A stretch of DNA of 59,564 nucleotides from DASSNR01 sp036278935 (GCA_036278935.1 DASUKA010000171.1:1-59564), one strand, 5' to 3'. Shown: positions 51,890-59,564, counted from the stretch's first letter. A program made the numbers and translations. The notes: generated by a model from the sequence alone, not told the origin.

Positions 51890-53823
51890 GGGAGCGCGAA
51901 GACGTAGAGCATGTTGCCGGGAGCGGTCTCCTTGCGCAGCCCGCCCATGAGGCTCGACACGCCGAGCCCCGCGGTCGGATCATCCGGCGACATCATGCCC
52001 GGTACCACGGCGCCCGTCCATCCGCCCACTCCTGAGTACACGGCGATGTACTGTTTGCCGTCGGGACCGAGGTAGCTGATGGGATTGCCGACGATGCCGG
52101 AGCCGGTCTTGAACTGCCAGAGCAGCTGCCCGCTTTTCGCGTCCACCGCCTTGAACCAGCCATCCATCGTGCCGTAGAACACGACATCGCCTCCGGTGGC
52201 GAGCACGCCGCTCCACACCGGCCACTTCTCCTTGATCCCCCACTTCTTCGTGCCGCTCACCGGATCCCACGCGATGAACTCGCCGCGATTGCCGCCGGGC
52301 CCGGGGTACATCTTGACGCTCGCACCCAGATAGGGCGTCCCCGCGATGTAGCCCGCCTCGAGCCCCTCGTAATCCATGCACGCGTGGTTCGTCCCCGTGT
52401 AGATGAGCCCCGTGCGTGGAGAGAATGCGGCCGGTTGCTCATCTCGTGCACCGATGGATGCCGGGCAGATGTCGAGCGTGTTCACGCCCTGGTGCGTGCG
52501 CTTTGACGGCACCTCCTGCGGGCGCCCGGTCTTGAGGTCGATCCCCGTGGCCCAGTTCACGTACTGGTACGGGTTCGCCACGAGCACCTGACCCGATGTG
52601 CGGTCGAGGGTGTAGCCGAACCCGTTGCGGCCGACGTGGAACACGGTGTGGCGCTGCTTCCCATCGATCGTGAGATCGAGCGGGATGAACTCCATGATCG
52701 CGTCGTAATCCCAGGCATCGTGCGGCGTGAACTGATAGGCCCACTTGGCCTCGCCCGTGTCGGGGTCACGTGCGAAGACGGACGTGGACCAGAGATTGTC
52801 GCCGGGACGTTGGTCCGCGTTCCACACGCCGGGGTTGGCGGTGCCGTAGAAGATGAGATCGAGCTCCGGATCGTATGAGATCCACCCCCACACCGTTCCG
52901 CCACCGCGCTTCCACTGGTCAGGCGGCCACGTGGTGACTCCGAGGTTCTTTCCCCGGAGCTGCGGATAGAACGGCTTGAATGTGGCGGGGTTGATGAGGA
53001 CCGCGCTGTCGGGTCCCGTGCTGTACGCCTTCCAGAGGATCTTCCCGGTGTTGACATCGAGCGCCGCCACGAACCCGCGCACCCCCATCTCGGCGCCCGA
53101 GTTCCCCACGATCACCTTGTCCTTGACCACGAACGCCGCCATGGTCGTCGTCGCGCCCTCCTCGATGCTGTCGATCTGCGTGCTCCAGAGCTGCTTTCCG
53201 GTATTCGCATCGACCGCGACGACGTGGTCGTCGAGTGTGTTGTAGATGATCTTCCCGTGCGTGTACGACATGCCGCGGTTCACCGCGTCGCAGCAGGCCT
53301 CGCCGTGCGCGGCCATGTTGACCTTGGGCGCGTACTTCCATTTGAGCGGTGCGCCGGGCTTCGTGAGGTCGAGCGCGTAGAGATAATTCGGCAGCGGCGT
53401 CACGATGTACATCGTGTTGTTCACCACGAGCGGATTCCCTTCGTGTCCATCGGGCACGCCGGTCGAGAAGGTCCACGCGACGTGCAGGCTCTTCACGTTC
53501 TGCGGCGTGATCTGGTCGAGCGGGCTGTAGCGGCTCGACGCGTAATCCCGCCCCGGCAGCGTCCAGTCGCCCGGGCCGCCTTCCGGCATGTCGCCAACCG
53601 CCGAGCCGTAGCTCGTGGGGTCACGAGCGGCCGGCGCCGACGTGCCGCCCTGCACCTTGCCCGCGCTCGACGCCGGGACGTGTGCTGAGTTGGACGTATG
53701 CGGCGCCTGCGCCTGCACCGGAGTCCAGGGCGCGAGCCCGGCGAGCGTCGCCAGGCTCACGCAGAGCGCGCTCACCACAGCGGCTCGCGCGCGGGACATC
53801 GCGCTGATCGTCACGTCCGACAC
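51886..53823 (-). CDS. xoxF: Lanthanide-dependent methanol dehydrogenase (XoxF type)
   Basis: A 645-residue periplasmic PQQ quinoprotein with an eight-bladed propeller. Signal peptide at 9-40. Seen: vicinal disulfide Cys177-Cys178 (HGEACCDAVNRG), metal ligands Glu245 (GNSGAEMGVRG) and Asn330 (GTANPGVWN), catalytic Asp372, and the extra Asp374 of WDYDAIMEF that marks lanthanide enzymes instead of the Ala of calcium MxaF. W-motif propeller repeats continue to the C-terminus. It oxidises methanol (and often formaldehyde or other alcohols), passing electrons to a cytochrome c. A GTG at 53814 with GAGGT upstream may be the true start. The clade (perhaps XoxF3) cannot be fixed by eye. Confidence 0.95.
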   Translation of the reverse strand: MSDVTISAMSRARAAVVSALCVSLATLAGLAPWTPVQAQAPHTSNSAHVPASSAGKVQGGTSAPAARDPTSYGSAVGDMPEGGPGDWTLPGRDYASSRYSPLDQITPQNVKSLHVAWTFSTGVPDGHEGNPLVVNNTMYIVTPLPNYLYALDLTKPGAPLKWKYAPKVNMAAHGEACCDAVNRGMSYTHGKIIYNTLDDHVVAVDANTGKQLWSTQIDSIEEGATTTMAAFVVKDKVIVGNSGAEMGVRGFVAALDVNTGKILWKAYSTGPDSAVLINPATFKPFYPQLRGKNLGVTTWPPDQWKRGGGTVWGWISYDPELDLIFYGTANPGVWNADQRPGDNLWSTSVFARDPDTGEAKWAYQFTPHDAWDYDAIMEFIPLDLTIDGKQRHTVFHVGRNGFGYTLDRTSGQVLVANPYQYVNWATGIDLKTGRPQEVPSKRTHQGVNTLDICPASIGARDEQPAAFSPRTGLIYTGTNHACMDYEGLEAGYIAGTPYLGASVKMYPGPGGNRGEFIAWDPVSGTKKWGIKEKWPVWSGVLATGGDVVFYGTMDGWFKAVDAKSGQLLWQFKTGSGIVGNPISYLGPDGKQYIAVYSGVGGWTGAVVPGMMSPDDPTAGLGVSSLMGGLRKETAPGNMLYVFALP

Positions 53824-53869
53824 CTCGCATTGGAATGGCCCGTGTCCTCATGGCCGTGCACGGTGGCGC

Positions 53870-54433
53870 TCACCTCGGCTTCTTCCGCGGTGGCATCACC
53901 GGCCGTCTGGTCGCCGTCCCATACGTCGCCCCCAATGGCACCATCTTCGTGTGCTCCGTATGCCCGCCAGGCCACGGCTCGCCATGCGTCTGACTGATCG
54001 CCCACACATAGGCCGCCACCCGTCGGATCTCCTGCGGTGTGAGATCCGACTTCCCGCCGCGGGGCGGCATGCGGATGGGCGATCGCGTGAGCGCATCCGG
54101 GATGCCGGCGGTCACCAGCGAATCGATCTGCATCCAGTCGGGCTGCACGAAGGCGAGCGACACCGACAGCGCATCACCGGCCGCGGGGCGTCCCTGCCCC
54201 TCCGACCCATGGCAGACGAAGCAATGCCCCTTGCCGTGGAACACCGAATCGCCGGCGACGATGTCGTGCACGGTCATTCCCTTGGGCAGCGTAGGGAGCG
54301 TGTCGGGCTGCATCTCGTCCAGCGCCACGGTGCGGTTGCCACTGCCCAGCCGCTCCACCAGCTGTCCCGATGCGCTCGGGGCGCCAATGCAGAGCGCCAG
54401 GAGCACGGCGCACGCCGTAACAGGCAGGCGCAT
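53870..54433 (-). CDS. Monohaem cytochrome c of the dehydrogenase cluster
   Basis: A 187-residue exported cytochrome c with a signal peptide (MRLPVTACAVLLALCIGAPS, cleavage after ASGQ). One haem motif CFVCH lies near residue 72 (GDSVFHGKGHCFVCHGSEGQ) and a distal Met in SPIRMPPRGGKSDLTPQEI. The His/Lys/Arg-rich C-terminus after the haem domain is unusual. The ATG shares one base with the stop of the first PQQ dehydrogenase (TGATG), with GGAGGGG at good spacing; a GTG one codon upstream is the alternative. It may be the dedicated acceptor for that enzyme or for XoxF. Confidence 0.88.
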   Translation of the reverse strand: MRLPVTACAVLLALCIGAPSASGQLVERLGSGNRTVALDEMQPDTLPTLPKGMTVHDIVAGDSVFHGKGHCFVCHGSEGQGRPAAGDALSVSLAFVQPDWMQIDSLVTAGIPDALTRSPIRMPPRGGKSDLTPQEIRRVAAYVWAISQTHGEPWPGGHTEHTKMVPLGATYGTATRRPVMPPRKKPR

Positions 54434-56226
54434 CACACCCCTCCTCTGCGTGCGGTATCGCCAGTCGCGCGCGGCTGCGGTCCCGCGCGGTCCTGCGCGG
54501 GCAGCGCGAAGACGAGCGTCTCATCACCACGCGGGCTGTCCATCGTCTCGATGCCGGTGGCAGCCACCGCCACGTATTGCGTGCCGTCGATCTCGTACGT
54601 GATCGGCGGCGCGTTCACGCCGGCATCGGTCGCGTAGCTCCAGAGCTGCTGCCCCGTGCGCGCGTCGTAGGCCACGAACTTCTTTCCAGTGAGGCCGGTG
54701 AAGACGACGCCGCCCGCGGTAGCGACCGAGCCGCTGATCGTCGGCTTCGCCAGACTGTCGCGCCACGCGATCTTCCCCGTGTTGAGGTCCAGCGCCACAT
54801 ACAGCCCGTACTGCTGCTTGGCCGGCACTGCCACCACGCTTCCGGCCCAATACTGAGCAGGTGGCCGGAACGTCTGCGCCGTCGCCCGTTCCTTCATCGG
54901 GAGATAGTTGGCGTTGATGTACAGGTAGCCCGTCCGCGGGCTGTATGCCGTGGGCGACCAGTCGCTTCCGCCAAGCGTGCCGGGGTTGACGATGACCCCC
55001 TGCGGCGTCGGGTTCGCCATGTAGTTCTCGAACGGCACGAACGGCTGCGACTTCCGGATCGGCTTGCCCGTGGCGCGATCGAGCACATAGACAAAGCCGT
55101 CCTTCCCCGCCTCCGCGACGGCCTTCACCATCCTCCCGGTCGTATCCTGTACGGTGACGAGCACTGGCGGCGTGGTCGCGTCGTAGTCCCATCGGTCGTG
55201 CGGCACTTCCTGGTAGTACCACTTGAGCGTTCCCGTCTTCGCGTCCAACGCGACGATCGAGGCCGTGTAGAGATTGTCCCCCGGACGACCGATGGCGTTC
55301 AGATCCGGCGCGGCGTTGCCGATGTTCAGGAAGAGCGTGCCGGTGGCGGGATCGTACGCGGGGTGATGCCACATGGGACCACCGCCATGCTTCCAGCTAT
55401 CCGCGTACTTGGCGCTATCCGCTTTCTCGCGCGCGATGTCGCGGTTGAAGGACATCCCCCATTCGTCGTGCGTGCGCCACGTGCCCCACCATCCCCCCTG
55501 TGCCGGGCTCGGGATGGTGTACCAGCGCCAGAGGCGGCGGCCGGTTCGTGCATCATAGGCATCCACGTAGCAGCGGCATCCCTGCTCGCCGCCGCTCACC
55601 CCGGTGATGATCATCCCATCCACGGCCGTCGGCGCACCGGTGAGATGGTAGCCCAGGTCGTTGTCCCCCACCTGGACGTTCCACACGGTGTGACCGTCCT
55701 TCGCATCCAGAGCGACCAGCCGGGCATCGACGGTCCCCATGTAGACCTTGCCATCATAGACGGCGACGCCCCGGTTGTTCGTGGAGCAGCAATCCGCCGT
55801 CGTGCTGTACTGATGCACGTACTCCCATTTCCTGGCGCCGGTAGCGGCGTCGAGCGCGAGCACATGGTTCAGCGCCGTGGTGATGTACATGGTGCCGTTC
55901 ACCACAACGGGGTTCGACTCCGAGGCGTGCGGGATGCCGGAGTGGTTCACCCAGGCGAGCTGGAGCCTGCCGACGTTGGAGCGGTTGATCTGGGTGAGCG
56001 GTGACCAGCGCTCGTTGCTGTAGCTGCGTCCGTACGTGGGCCACTGCGTGCTGTCAGCCATCGCCCGCACGAGTGCGCGCTGTGCGGCAGCATACGAGGA
56101 CGAGCGCGTGGTCACCTCACCGGCGGCCGCCTGCTGCGTGACGGTCTTTTCCTGACCGCACGCAATGAGCGCGGCGACCGTGGCGCAGGTGGCCGCTGCC
56201 CGTTGCCATTGACCCGCTCTTCCCAT
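54433..56226 (-). CDS. PQQ-dependent alcohol dehydrogenase with lanthanide-type signature (lipoprotein)
   Basis: A 597-residue quinoprotein, first gene of the operon. The signal ends in a lipobox (ALIAC, Cys23), so it is probably membrane-anchored. Seen: vicinal Cys146-Cys147 (TTADCCSTNNRG), metal ligands Glu214 (SGGEQG) and Asn304 (NIGNAAPD), catalytic Asp347 and extra Asp349 in HDRWDYDATTPP, the lanthanide-type Asp-Tyr-Asp. A CRC motif (Cys217, Cys219) directly follows the Glu ligand, and a WWGTWRTHDEWG insertion lies near 246-257; both differ from XoxF. It may use ethanol or another alcohol. ATG 56226 was chosen for the lipoprotein signal; earlier in-frame Mets exist. Confidence 0.9.
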   Translation of the reverse strand: MGRAGQWQRAAATCATVAALIACGQEKTVTQQAAAGEVTTRSSSYAAAQRALVRAMADSTQWPTYGRSYSNERWSPLTQINRSNVGRLQLAWVNHSGIPHASESNPVVVNGTMYITTALNHVLALDAATGARKWEYVHQYSTTADCCSTNNRGVAVYDGKVYMGTVDARLVALDAKDGHTVWNVQVGDNDLGYHLTGAPTAVDGMIITGVSGGEQGCRCYVDAYDARTGRRLWRWYTIPSPAQGGWWGTWRTHDEWGMSFNRDIAREKADSAKYADSWKHGGGPMWHHPAYDPATGTLFLNIGNAAPDLNAIGRPGDNLYTASIVALDAKTGTLKWYYQEVPHDRWDYDATTPPVLVTVQDTTGRMVKAVAEAGKDGFVYVLDRATGKPIRKSQPFVPFENYMANPTPQGVIVNPGTLGGSDWSPTAYSPRTGYLYINANYLPMKERATAQTFRPPAQYWAGSVVAVPAKQQYGLYVALDLNTGKIAWRDSLAKPTISGSVATAGGVVFTGLTGKKFVAYDARTGQQLWSYATDAGVNAPPITYEIDGTQYVAVAATGIETMDSPRGDETLVFALPAQDRAGPQPRATGDTARRGGV

Positions 56227-56345
56227 CCCGTTTCCCCGTAAGCTGCTCAGTCCTACTCGCATTGGCATAATCCATTCCGATGCCGTCACGCGACGTGCGA
56301 AGCACAAGCGCACGGCCGCATCGCGGCGGCGACAGACACTACTCG

Positions 56346-56741
56346 TTACATCGGTCTGAGTGGTGCGACGGGAAAATCGAGCCCGATGCTCAACACCGCC
56401 GGCTTGGCGCCGCTCAGGAATACCCGCTCGCCTTTCGGCACTTCGTCCCCCTTGCTCGGCAGCCCGGTGACACGAAAGTCGAGCGCGCCGATCACGCCGA
56501 CGCCGTGCAGATACGAGATCCGGGGCAGCGCGATGAACGGATCCACGGTGACAGTCGCGCCAAGGTCGAGCTTGTGCGTGTACGAGGCCTGGTCACCGGC
56601 TGCCGAGGAGGCGCCGACCACAAGCGTGATCGTGCACGGCACATACCAGCCATCGCGTTTCACATCGAATTGTCCGATGTCGCGAGCCACACGGCGCCCT
56701 CGTGGCCCGCCGCGTGCGCTCCATGCAGTCGGAGATCGCAC
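56346..56741 (-). pseudogene. Headless fragment of an exported/barrel-like protein
   Basis: A 131-codon minus-strand frame whose last 110 residues look like real protein (IGQFDVKRDGWYVPCTITLV, DLGATVTVDPFIALPRISYL, LHGVGVIGALDFRVTG), rich in alternating hydrophobic residues as in beta-barrel or beta-sandwich proteins. The first 20 residues are Arg/Pro/Gly-rich and not protein-like. There is no ribosome-binding site or signal peptide, so it is probably the 3' remnant of a longer gene whose 5' part was lost at the junction with the CDF gene. It lies 119 bases upstream of the PQQ dehydrogenase operon and might host its promoter. Confidence 0.4.
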
Positions 56742-56772
56742 GACGCGATCGCATGACCTCCTCCCCGCGCAC

Positions 56773-57633
56773 GTGGCATCGGAATCGCAAGTCGTCGTCT
56801 ACGCCGAGATCGCCGCGAACATCGTTGTCATGGCCGCGAAGTTCTTCGCAGCCGCCATCAGCGGGAGCGCCGGCATGCTCGCCGAAGCGTTCCACTCACT
56901 GGTGGATACGGGCGATGGACTGCTGCTCCTGCTCGGCCAGCATCTGGCCCGCAGACCGCCGGATCCCGCTCATCCACTGGGCCATGGGCTCGAGGTCTAC
57001 TTCTGGACCTTCATCGTGGCGTTGCTGATCTTCGCCGTCGGCGGGGGGCTCTCCATCCATAACGGGATCACGCACGTTCTCCGTCCGGAGCCGCTCGGAA
57101 GTGCCACGTGGAGCTATGTTGTGCTCGGGGTCGCCACGGTCTTCGAAGGAGGCTCGTTCGCTGTCGCGTGGCGCAAATTCCGGAAGGACGCCGGCACAAC
57201 GAGCATCTGGCAGGCGCTCAGGGTCACCCGCGATATGACCACCGCCGCGGTGCTGCTGGAGAACGCCGCGGATCTCATCGGCATACTGATCGCGTTCGCC
57301 GGCGTGCTGCTGAGCCACGTGCTGGATCTGCCGCTCCTGGATGGCATCGCGTCCATTCTCATTGGACTCGTGCTCGTGGGGGTCGCCGGCCTGCTCGGCT
57401 ACGAGAGCCGATCGCTGCTCTTGGGGGAGCGGGCCGACCCGCGGAATCGAGGCACAGGCGCTCTCGGAGAGTCGGGAACCAGGAGCGGCGTCGGAAGCCG
57501 TTCCCCCAACGCCGCACCCTGGGTCGATGAATCAGTAAGCGGGCCGACTCCTACTCCCGCCATCCCATCCCGATGTACAGCGCGCGGCCGGCCACCGGCT
57601 CCACGGACGCATCCAGGTACTCGACTCCGGTAA
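56773..57633 (+). CDS. Cation diffusion facilitator (CDF) transporter with broken C-terminal domain
   Basis: An open frame of 286 codons from GTG 56773, the only start near the homologous region. Six TMs are complete, with metal-site HxxxD in TM2 (EAFHSLVD), HPLGHGLEVYFW before TM3, and the TM5 Asp in LLENAADLIG; the end of TM6 and GYESRSLLLGERADP fit the family. After that the frame loses similarity. The neighbouring frame resumes a CDF-like start of the cytoplasmic domain (RGIEAQALSES, EPGAASEAV) until a stop at 57538, suggesting a frameshift near 57435 and truncation. Zinc/manganese/cobalt efflux would be the ancestral role; this copy is probably impaired. The 3' end overlaps the TonB receptor gene. 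Confidence 0.7.
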   Translation: MASESQVVVYAEIAANIVVMAAKFFAAAISGSAGMLAEAFHSLVDTGDGLLLLLGQHLARRPPDPAHPLGHGLEVYFWTFIVALLIFAVGGGLSIHNGITHVLRPEPLGSATWSYVVLGVATVFEGGSFAVAWRKFRKDAGTTSIWQALRVTRDMTTAAVLLENAADLIGILIAFAGVLLSHVLDLPLLDGIASILIGLVLVGVAGLLGYESRSLLLGERADPRNRGTGALGESGTRSGVGSRSPNAAPWVDESVSGPTPTPAIPSRCTARGRPPAPRTHPGTRLR

Positions 57634-59383
57634 TGTTGAGCACGTCCAACTGCACCCATGCGTGCGCCCACTCGTGCGTGAGCCGGGCGTTCGCCTCGAA
57701 ATGTGCGCGCTCCCCCACGCGCCGGGCATCCCGCACATCGAGCGACGCGCGCGTGCCCACATCCACCGGTGCGGTGACCGTGAGCCCTATCGAGTGTGTG
57801 AGCGGCCGGAGCGCGTACTTCCCGGTGGTACCGTCTGCACCGTGCGCATCGAATGCGAGCCCTGATGCGTGCACCGTCCAGTCGGCACCGAGCAGATGCG
57901 GCACGTCGGCGTCGAGCTCGACCCCGTGGTACGTTGCCGATTCGACGTTCCTCGTGTGCCATGGCGTGGAGTCGGGCGCCGCGGCGGGCCTGGCCCAGTC
58001 GATGAGGTCGTCCGCGTGCCGAGCATAGACGGCGAGATCGAGCCGCACGCGGCCCGCCGGGATCGCCCGAAGCCCCACCTCCCCCGCCGTGAACGTCTCC
58101 GGATGCAACGAGGGATCGCCGACGTTCTCCGGATCGCGATAATAGAGCTCCGTCCAGGTGGGTGCGCGGAAGCCACGGCCAACCGAGCCGCGAAGCCACA
58201 GGTCGTGGGCGAGCGGCACCGCGCCTGCCACCGAAGGCGACACGAAATGGCCGGTGCGCGAGGACCAGTCGACGCGCACGCCCGCATCCAGGCTCGCGCC
58301 GCGCGCCCTGCCGAGCGTTGCCTCCGCGAACAGCGCGCCCAGCTCCTCGCGATGATGGCCAAGCCCGTCGCTCGCCAGCTGGTCATCGCGCACATCAGTG
58401 CCGAACGCCAGCGCGGCAGAGGGCGATGCTGCATAGCGCGCCACTGCTTCGCCCGCTGTCTGCCAGGAGAGATGATGATTCTCGTAGATCGCGGGATTGT
58501 CGCGCACCAGCGTGAAGCGGTCGGTATGCCGGCGCGCACTGGCAGTGGCGCTCAGGCGCCAGCGCGCCGAGGGATCGGATGTGTAACGGAGCGAGGCGGT
58601 ACTGGTGCCCGTTCGCTCCGAGGACGGAAACGCCCCGTAGAAATCCGCGGCCCCGAAGCTGCGGATGCCCAGACCCAACTCGGCGCGCACACGCCCCGAT
58701 CCGGCGGCATGATCGAGCGACAGATGGGCCTGCCCGATGCGGTAGTCGGTACCCGACCGGTCTCCATCCGATCGCGCGATGTTCGCGCCCCCCTGCACGC
58801 CGACGCCGTTCAGAGTATCTCCCCCGACAGCAGACGCGCCGACGGTGCCGAAGCTCCCGCTCCGCAGCCGGGCGCTCGCGAACGCCGAATCCCGCCGGGT
58901 GATGATGTTGATCACGCCGCCGACCGCGTCCGGCCCGTACAGCGTGGAGCCGGTGCCGCGCAGCACCTCGATGCGCTGCACCAGGTCCAGCGGCACCGCG
59001 AGGTCCAGATCGTAATGCCCCGCCTGCGCATCGCTCATGCGCACACCGTCCACCAGCACGAGCACCTGCTCGATGGAAGAGCCGCGCAGGGAGAGATCCG
59101 CCTGGGCCGGCGAGCGGCTGCGGACGTCCACGCCGAGCCGCATGGCCAGCACATCGCTGATGGTGCGGGCTGGCGTGCGCTCGATCTCCGCGCGAGTAAT
59201 CACCTGCACCGATCGCGCGGGCGTGGCGAGCGACGGCGACGCGCGCGAGGTGACCGTCACCTGGACCGTATCCAGCTGTGCCGCGGCCTGCTGTGCCGTT
59301 GCGTCCGCCGGGAATGTCGGGAGTATGATGAATACCGCAAGCAGCCCGGCCGCGCGCGCGGCCGGGGGCATCAGGACGTGCAT
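57551..59383 (-). CDS. TonB-dependent outer-membrane receptor (BtuB-like)
   Basis: A 610-residue exported receptor. Signal peptide (GLLAVFIILPTFPADATAQQ), then a TonB-box-like LDTVQVTV, a plug domain (about 45-160: VQVITRAEIERTPARTISDV, DLSLRGSSIEQVLVLVDGVR, LRGTGSTLYGPDAVGGVINI), and a 22-stranded barrel. The short length and plug resemble BtuB/vitamin B12 receptors. No cobalamin riboswitch was found upstream, so the ligand is open: cobalamin, a siderophore, or, given the lanthanide enzymes next door, a metallophore. The terminal residue is not aromatic (GMGWRE). It is convergent with the CDF gene. Confidence 0.92.
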   Translation of the reverse strand: MHVLMPPAARAAGLLAVFIILPTFPADATAQQAAAQLDTVQVTVTSRASPSLATPARSVQVITRAEIERTPARTISDVLAMRLGVDVRSRSPAQADLSLRGSSIEQVLVLVDGVRMSDAQAGHYDLDLAVPLDLVQRIEVLRGTGSTLYGPDAVGGVINIITRRDSAFASARLRSGSFGTVGASAVGGDTLNGVGVQGGANIARSDGDRSGTDYRIGQAHLSLDHAAGSGRVRAELGLGIRSFGAADFYGAFPSSERTGTSTASLRYTSDPSARWRLSATASARRHTDRFTLVRDNPAIYENHHLSWQTAGEAVARYAASPSAALAFGTDVRDDQLASDGLGHHREELGALFAEATLGRARGASLDAGVRVDWSSRTGHFVSPSVAGAVPLAHDLWLRGSVGRGFRAPTWTELYYRDPENVGDPSLHPETFTAGEVGLRAIPAGRVRLDLAVYARHADDLIDWARPAAAPDSTPWHTRNVESATYHGVELDADVPHLLGADWTVHASGLAFDAHGADGTTGKYALRPLTHSIGLTVTAPVDVGTRASLDVRDARRVGERAHFEANARLTHEWAHAWVQLDVLNITGVEYLDASVEPVAGRALYIGMGWRE

Positions 59384-59427
59384 AGTGTTAGGAGGAGAAG
59401 GGTATCGTGTGCGGAGCGCGGAGCACA

Positions 59428-59469
59428 GGCACGGCTCGCCCGAGAGTGCATCTCGTGACGAGCCGTGCC
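59428..59469. terminator. Strong bipartite hairpin upstream of the TonB receptor gene
   Basis: GGCACGGCTCG (59428-59438) pairs perfectly with CGAGCCGTGCC (59459-59469), and an inner stem CGAGA/TCTCG (59441-59445, 59451-59455) closes over a 5-base loop. It lies 45-86 bases before the TonB receptor start. Two minus-strand frames enter from the right window edge and stop at 59499-59501 and 59507-59509; the hairpin may terminate whichever is the real upstream gene. There is no T-tract on either side. The remainder of 59384-59564 shows no other feature. Confidence 0.45.
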
Positions 59470-59564
59470 GACCACGCCTGTCGAGCCGGGCCGGCGACTC
59501 AGCGAATCACTTCTGCGATGTGATCGTTCCCGTCGTGCTCGTCGCGCGTGGGCGGTCGTTCCAG

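Noticed and set aside
53200..53300. PQQ biosynthesis genes (pqqA-E) expected with the dehydrogenases
   Set aside because: None of the open frames in the block resembles a pqq gene; cofactor synthesis must be encoded elsewhere or PQQ is imported.
56386..56772. N-terminal extension of the CDF protein
   Set aside because: The 129 codons before GTG 56773 are Ser/Arg/Pro-rich, antisense to the protein-like fragment on the minus strand, and unrelated to CDF proteins.
59499..59564. 3' end of another minus-strand gene at the right edge
   Set aside because: Two minus-strand frames are open from the edge (stops at 59499-59501 and 59507-59509), each with about 20 codons or fewer. Neither gives a recognisable protein, so no CDS is called.
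59384..59564. Cobalamin riboswitch before the BtuB-like receptor
   Set aside because: No B12-box-like conserved core could be found on either strand; only a simple hairpin is present.

Overview
This is a GC-rich stretch (roughly two thirds G+C by eye) from a diderm, aerobic, chemoheterotrophic bacterium. Outer-membrane barrels, TonB and TolC proteins, duplicated MacB/FtsX (ADOP-type) permeases, an NtrY/NtrX-like pair next to an outer-membrane barrel, and lanthanide-type PQQ dehydrogenases together suggest Gemmatimonadota, with Acidobacteriota as the second choice. That assignment is inference; no rRNA marker is present.

Layout. 1-3.6 kb: 3' end of a formate dehydrogenase alpha subunit, then tdh-kbl (threonine to glycine plus acetyl-CoA). 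3.7-11.5 kb: HIRAN protein, small barrel protein, M19 dipeptidase, a three-gene coupled unit (acyl-CoA ligase, NYN-LOTUS protein, alkyladenine glycosylase), YjbQ and a LiaF-like protein. 11.6-17.1 kb: NtrY-like kinase, small coiled-coil membrane protein, NtrC-type regulator, bactofilin-like/Omp85-like fusion and a DUF4390 protein, all on the plus strand. 17.2-27.6 kb: HNH nuclease, ilvE, amidohydrolase, PBP1A, tyrS, MscL with a zinc ribbon, prs, BON-SRPBCC protein and a bacterioferritin-like protein. 27.7-45 kb: ADOP permease, large barrel protein, six-domain BIG2 lipoprotein, EamA transporter, a TetR-TolC-MFP-RND efflux operon with a visible palindromic operator, and a cation/proton antiporter.

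45-56.2 kb is the most interesting block: eleven tightly packed minus-strand genes. Transcribed first are a PQQ dehydrogenase, a cytochrome c, an XoxF-type methanol dehydrogenase, its XoxJ-like binding protein and a second cytochrome c. These are followed by a caa3-type cytochrome oxidase (CoxB with CuA and cytochrome c domain, CoxA, CoxC), a small membrane protein, CtaG and a third cytochrome c. Both dehydrogenases carry the Asp-Tyr-Asp signature of lanthanide enzymes. The block reads as a complete alcohol-to-oxygen electron chain. The oxidase subunit I lacks both the D-channel Glu and the K-channel Lys of classical A-type enzymes. A BtuB-like TonB receptor lies just upstream, beyond a broken CDF transporter and a headless gene fragment.

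The intergenic spaces of the first 28 kb (and none of the later ones) hold a family of short-period G-rich/C-rich elements. They are degenerate 7-mers or 8-mers with a GGGT-like core, usually arranged as inverted arms, and I do not recognise them as a named repeat family. Several provide the TAG stop codon of the neighbouring minus-strand gene, and several match G-quadruplex patterns. No insertion sequence, CRISPR array, tRNA or rRNA was seen.
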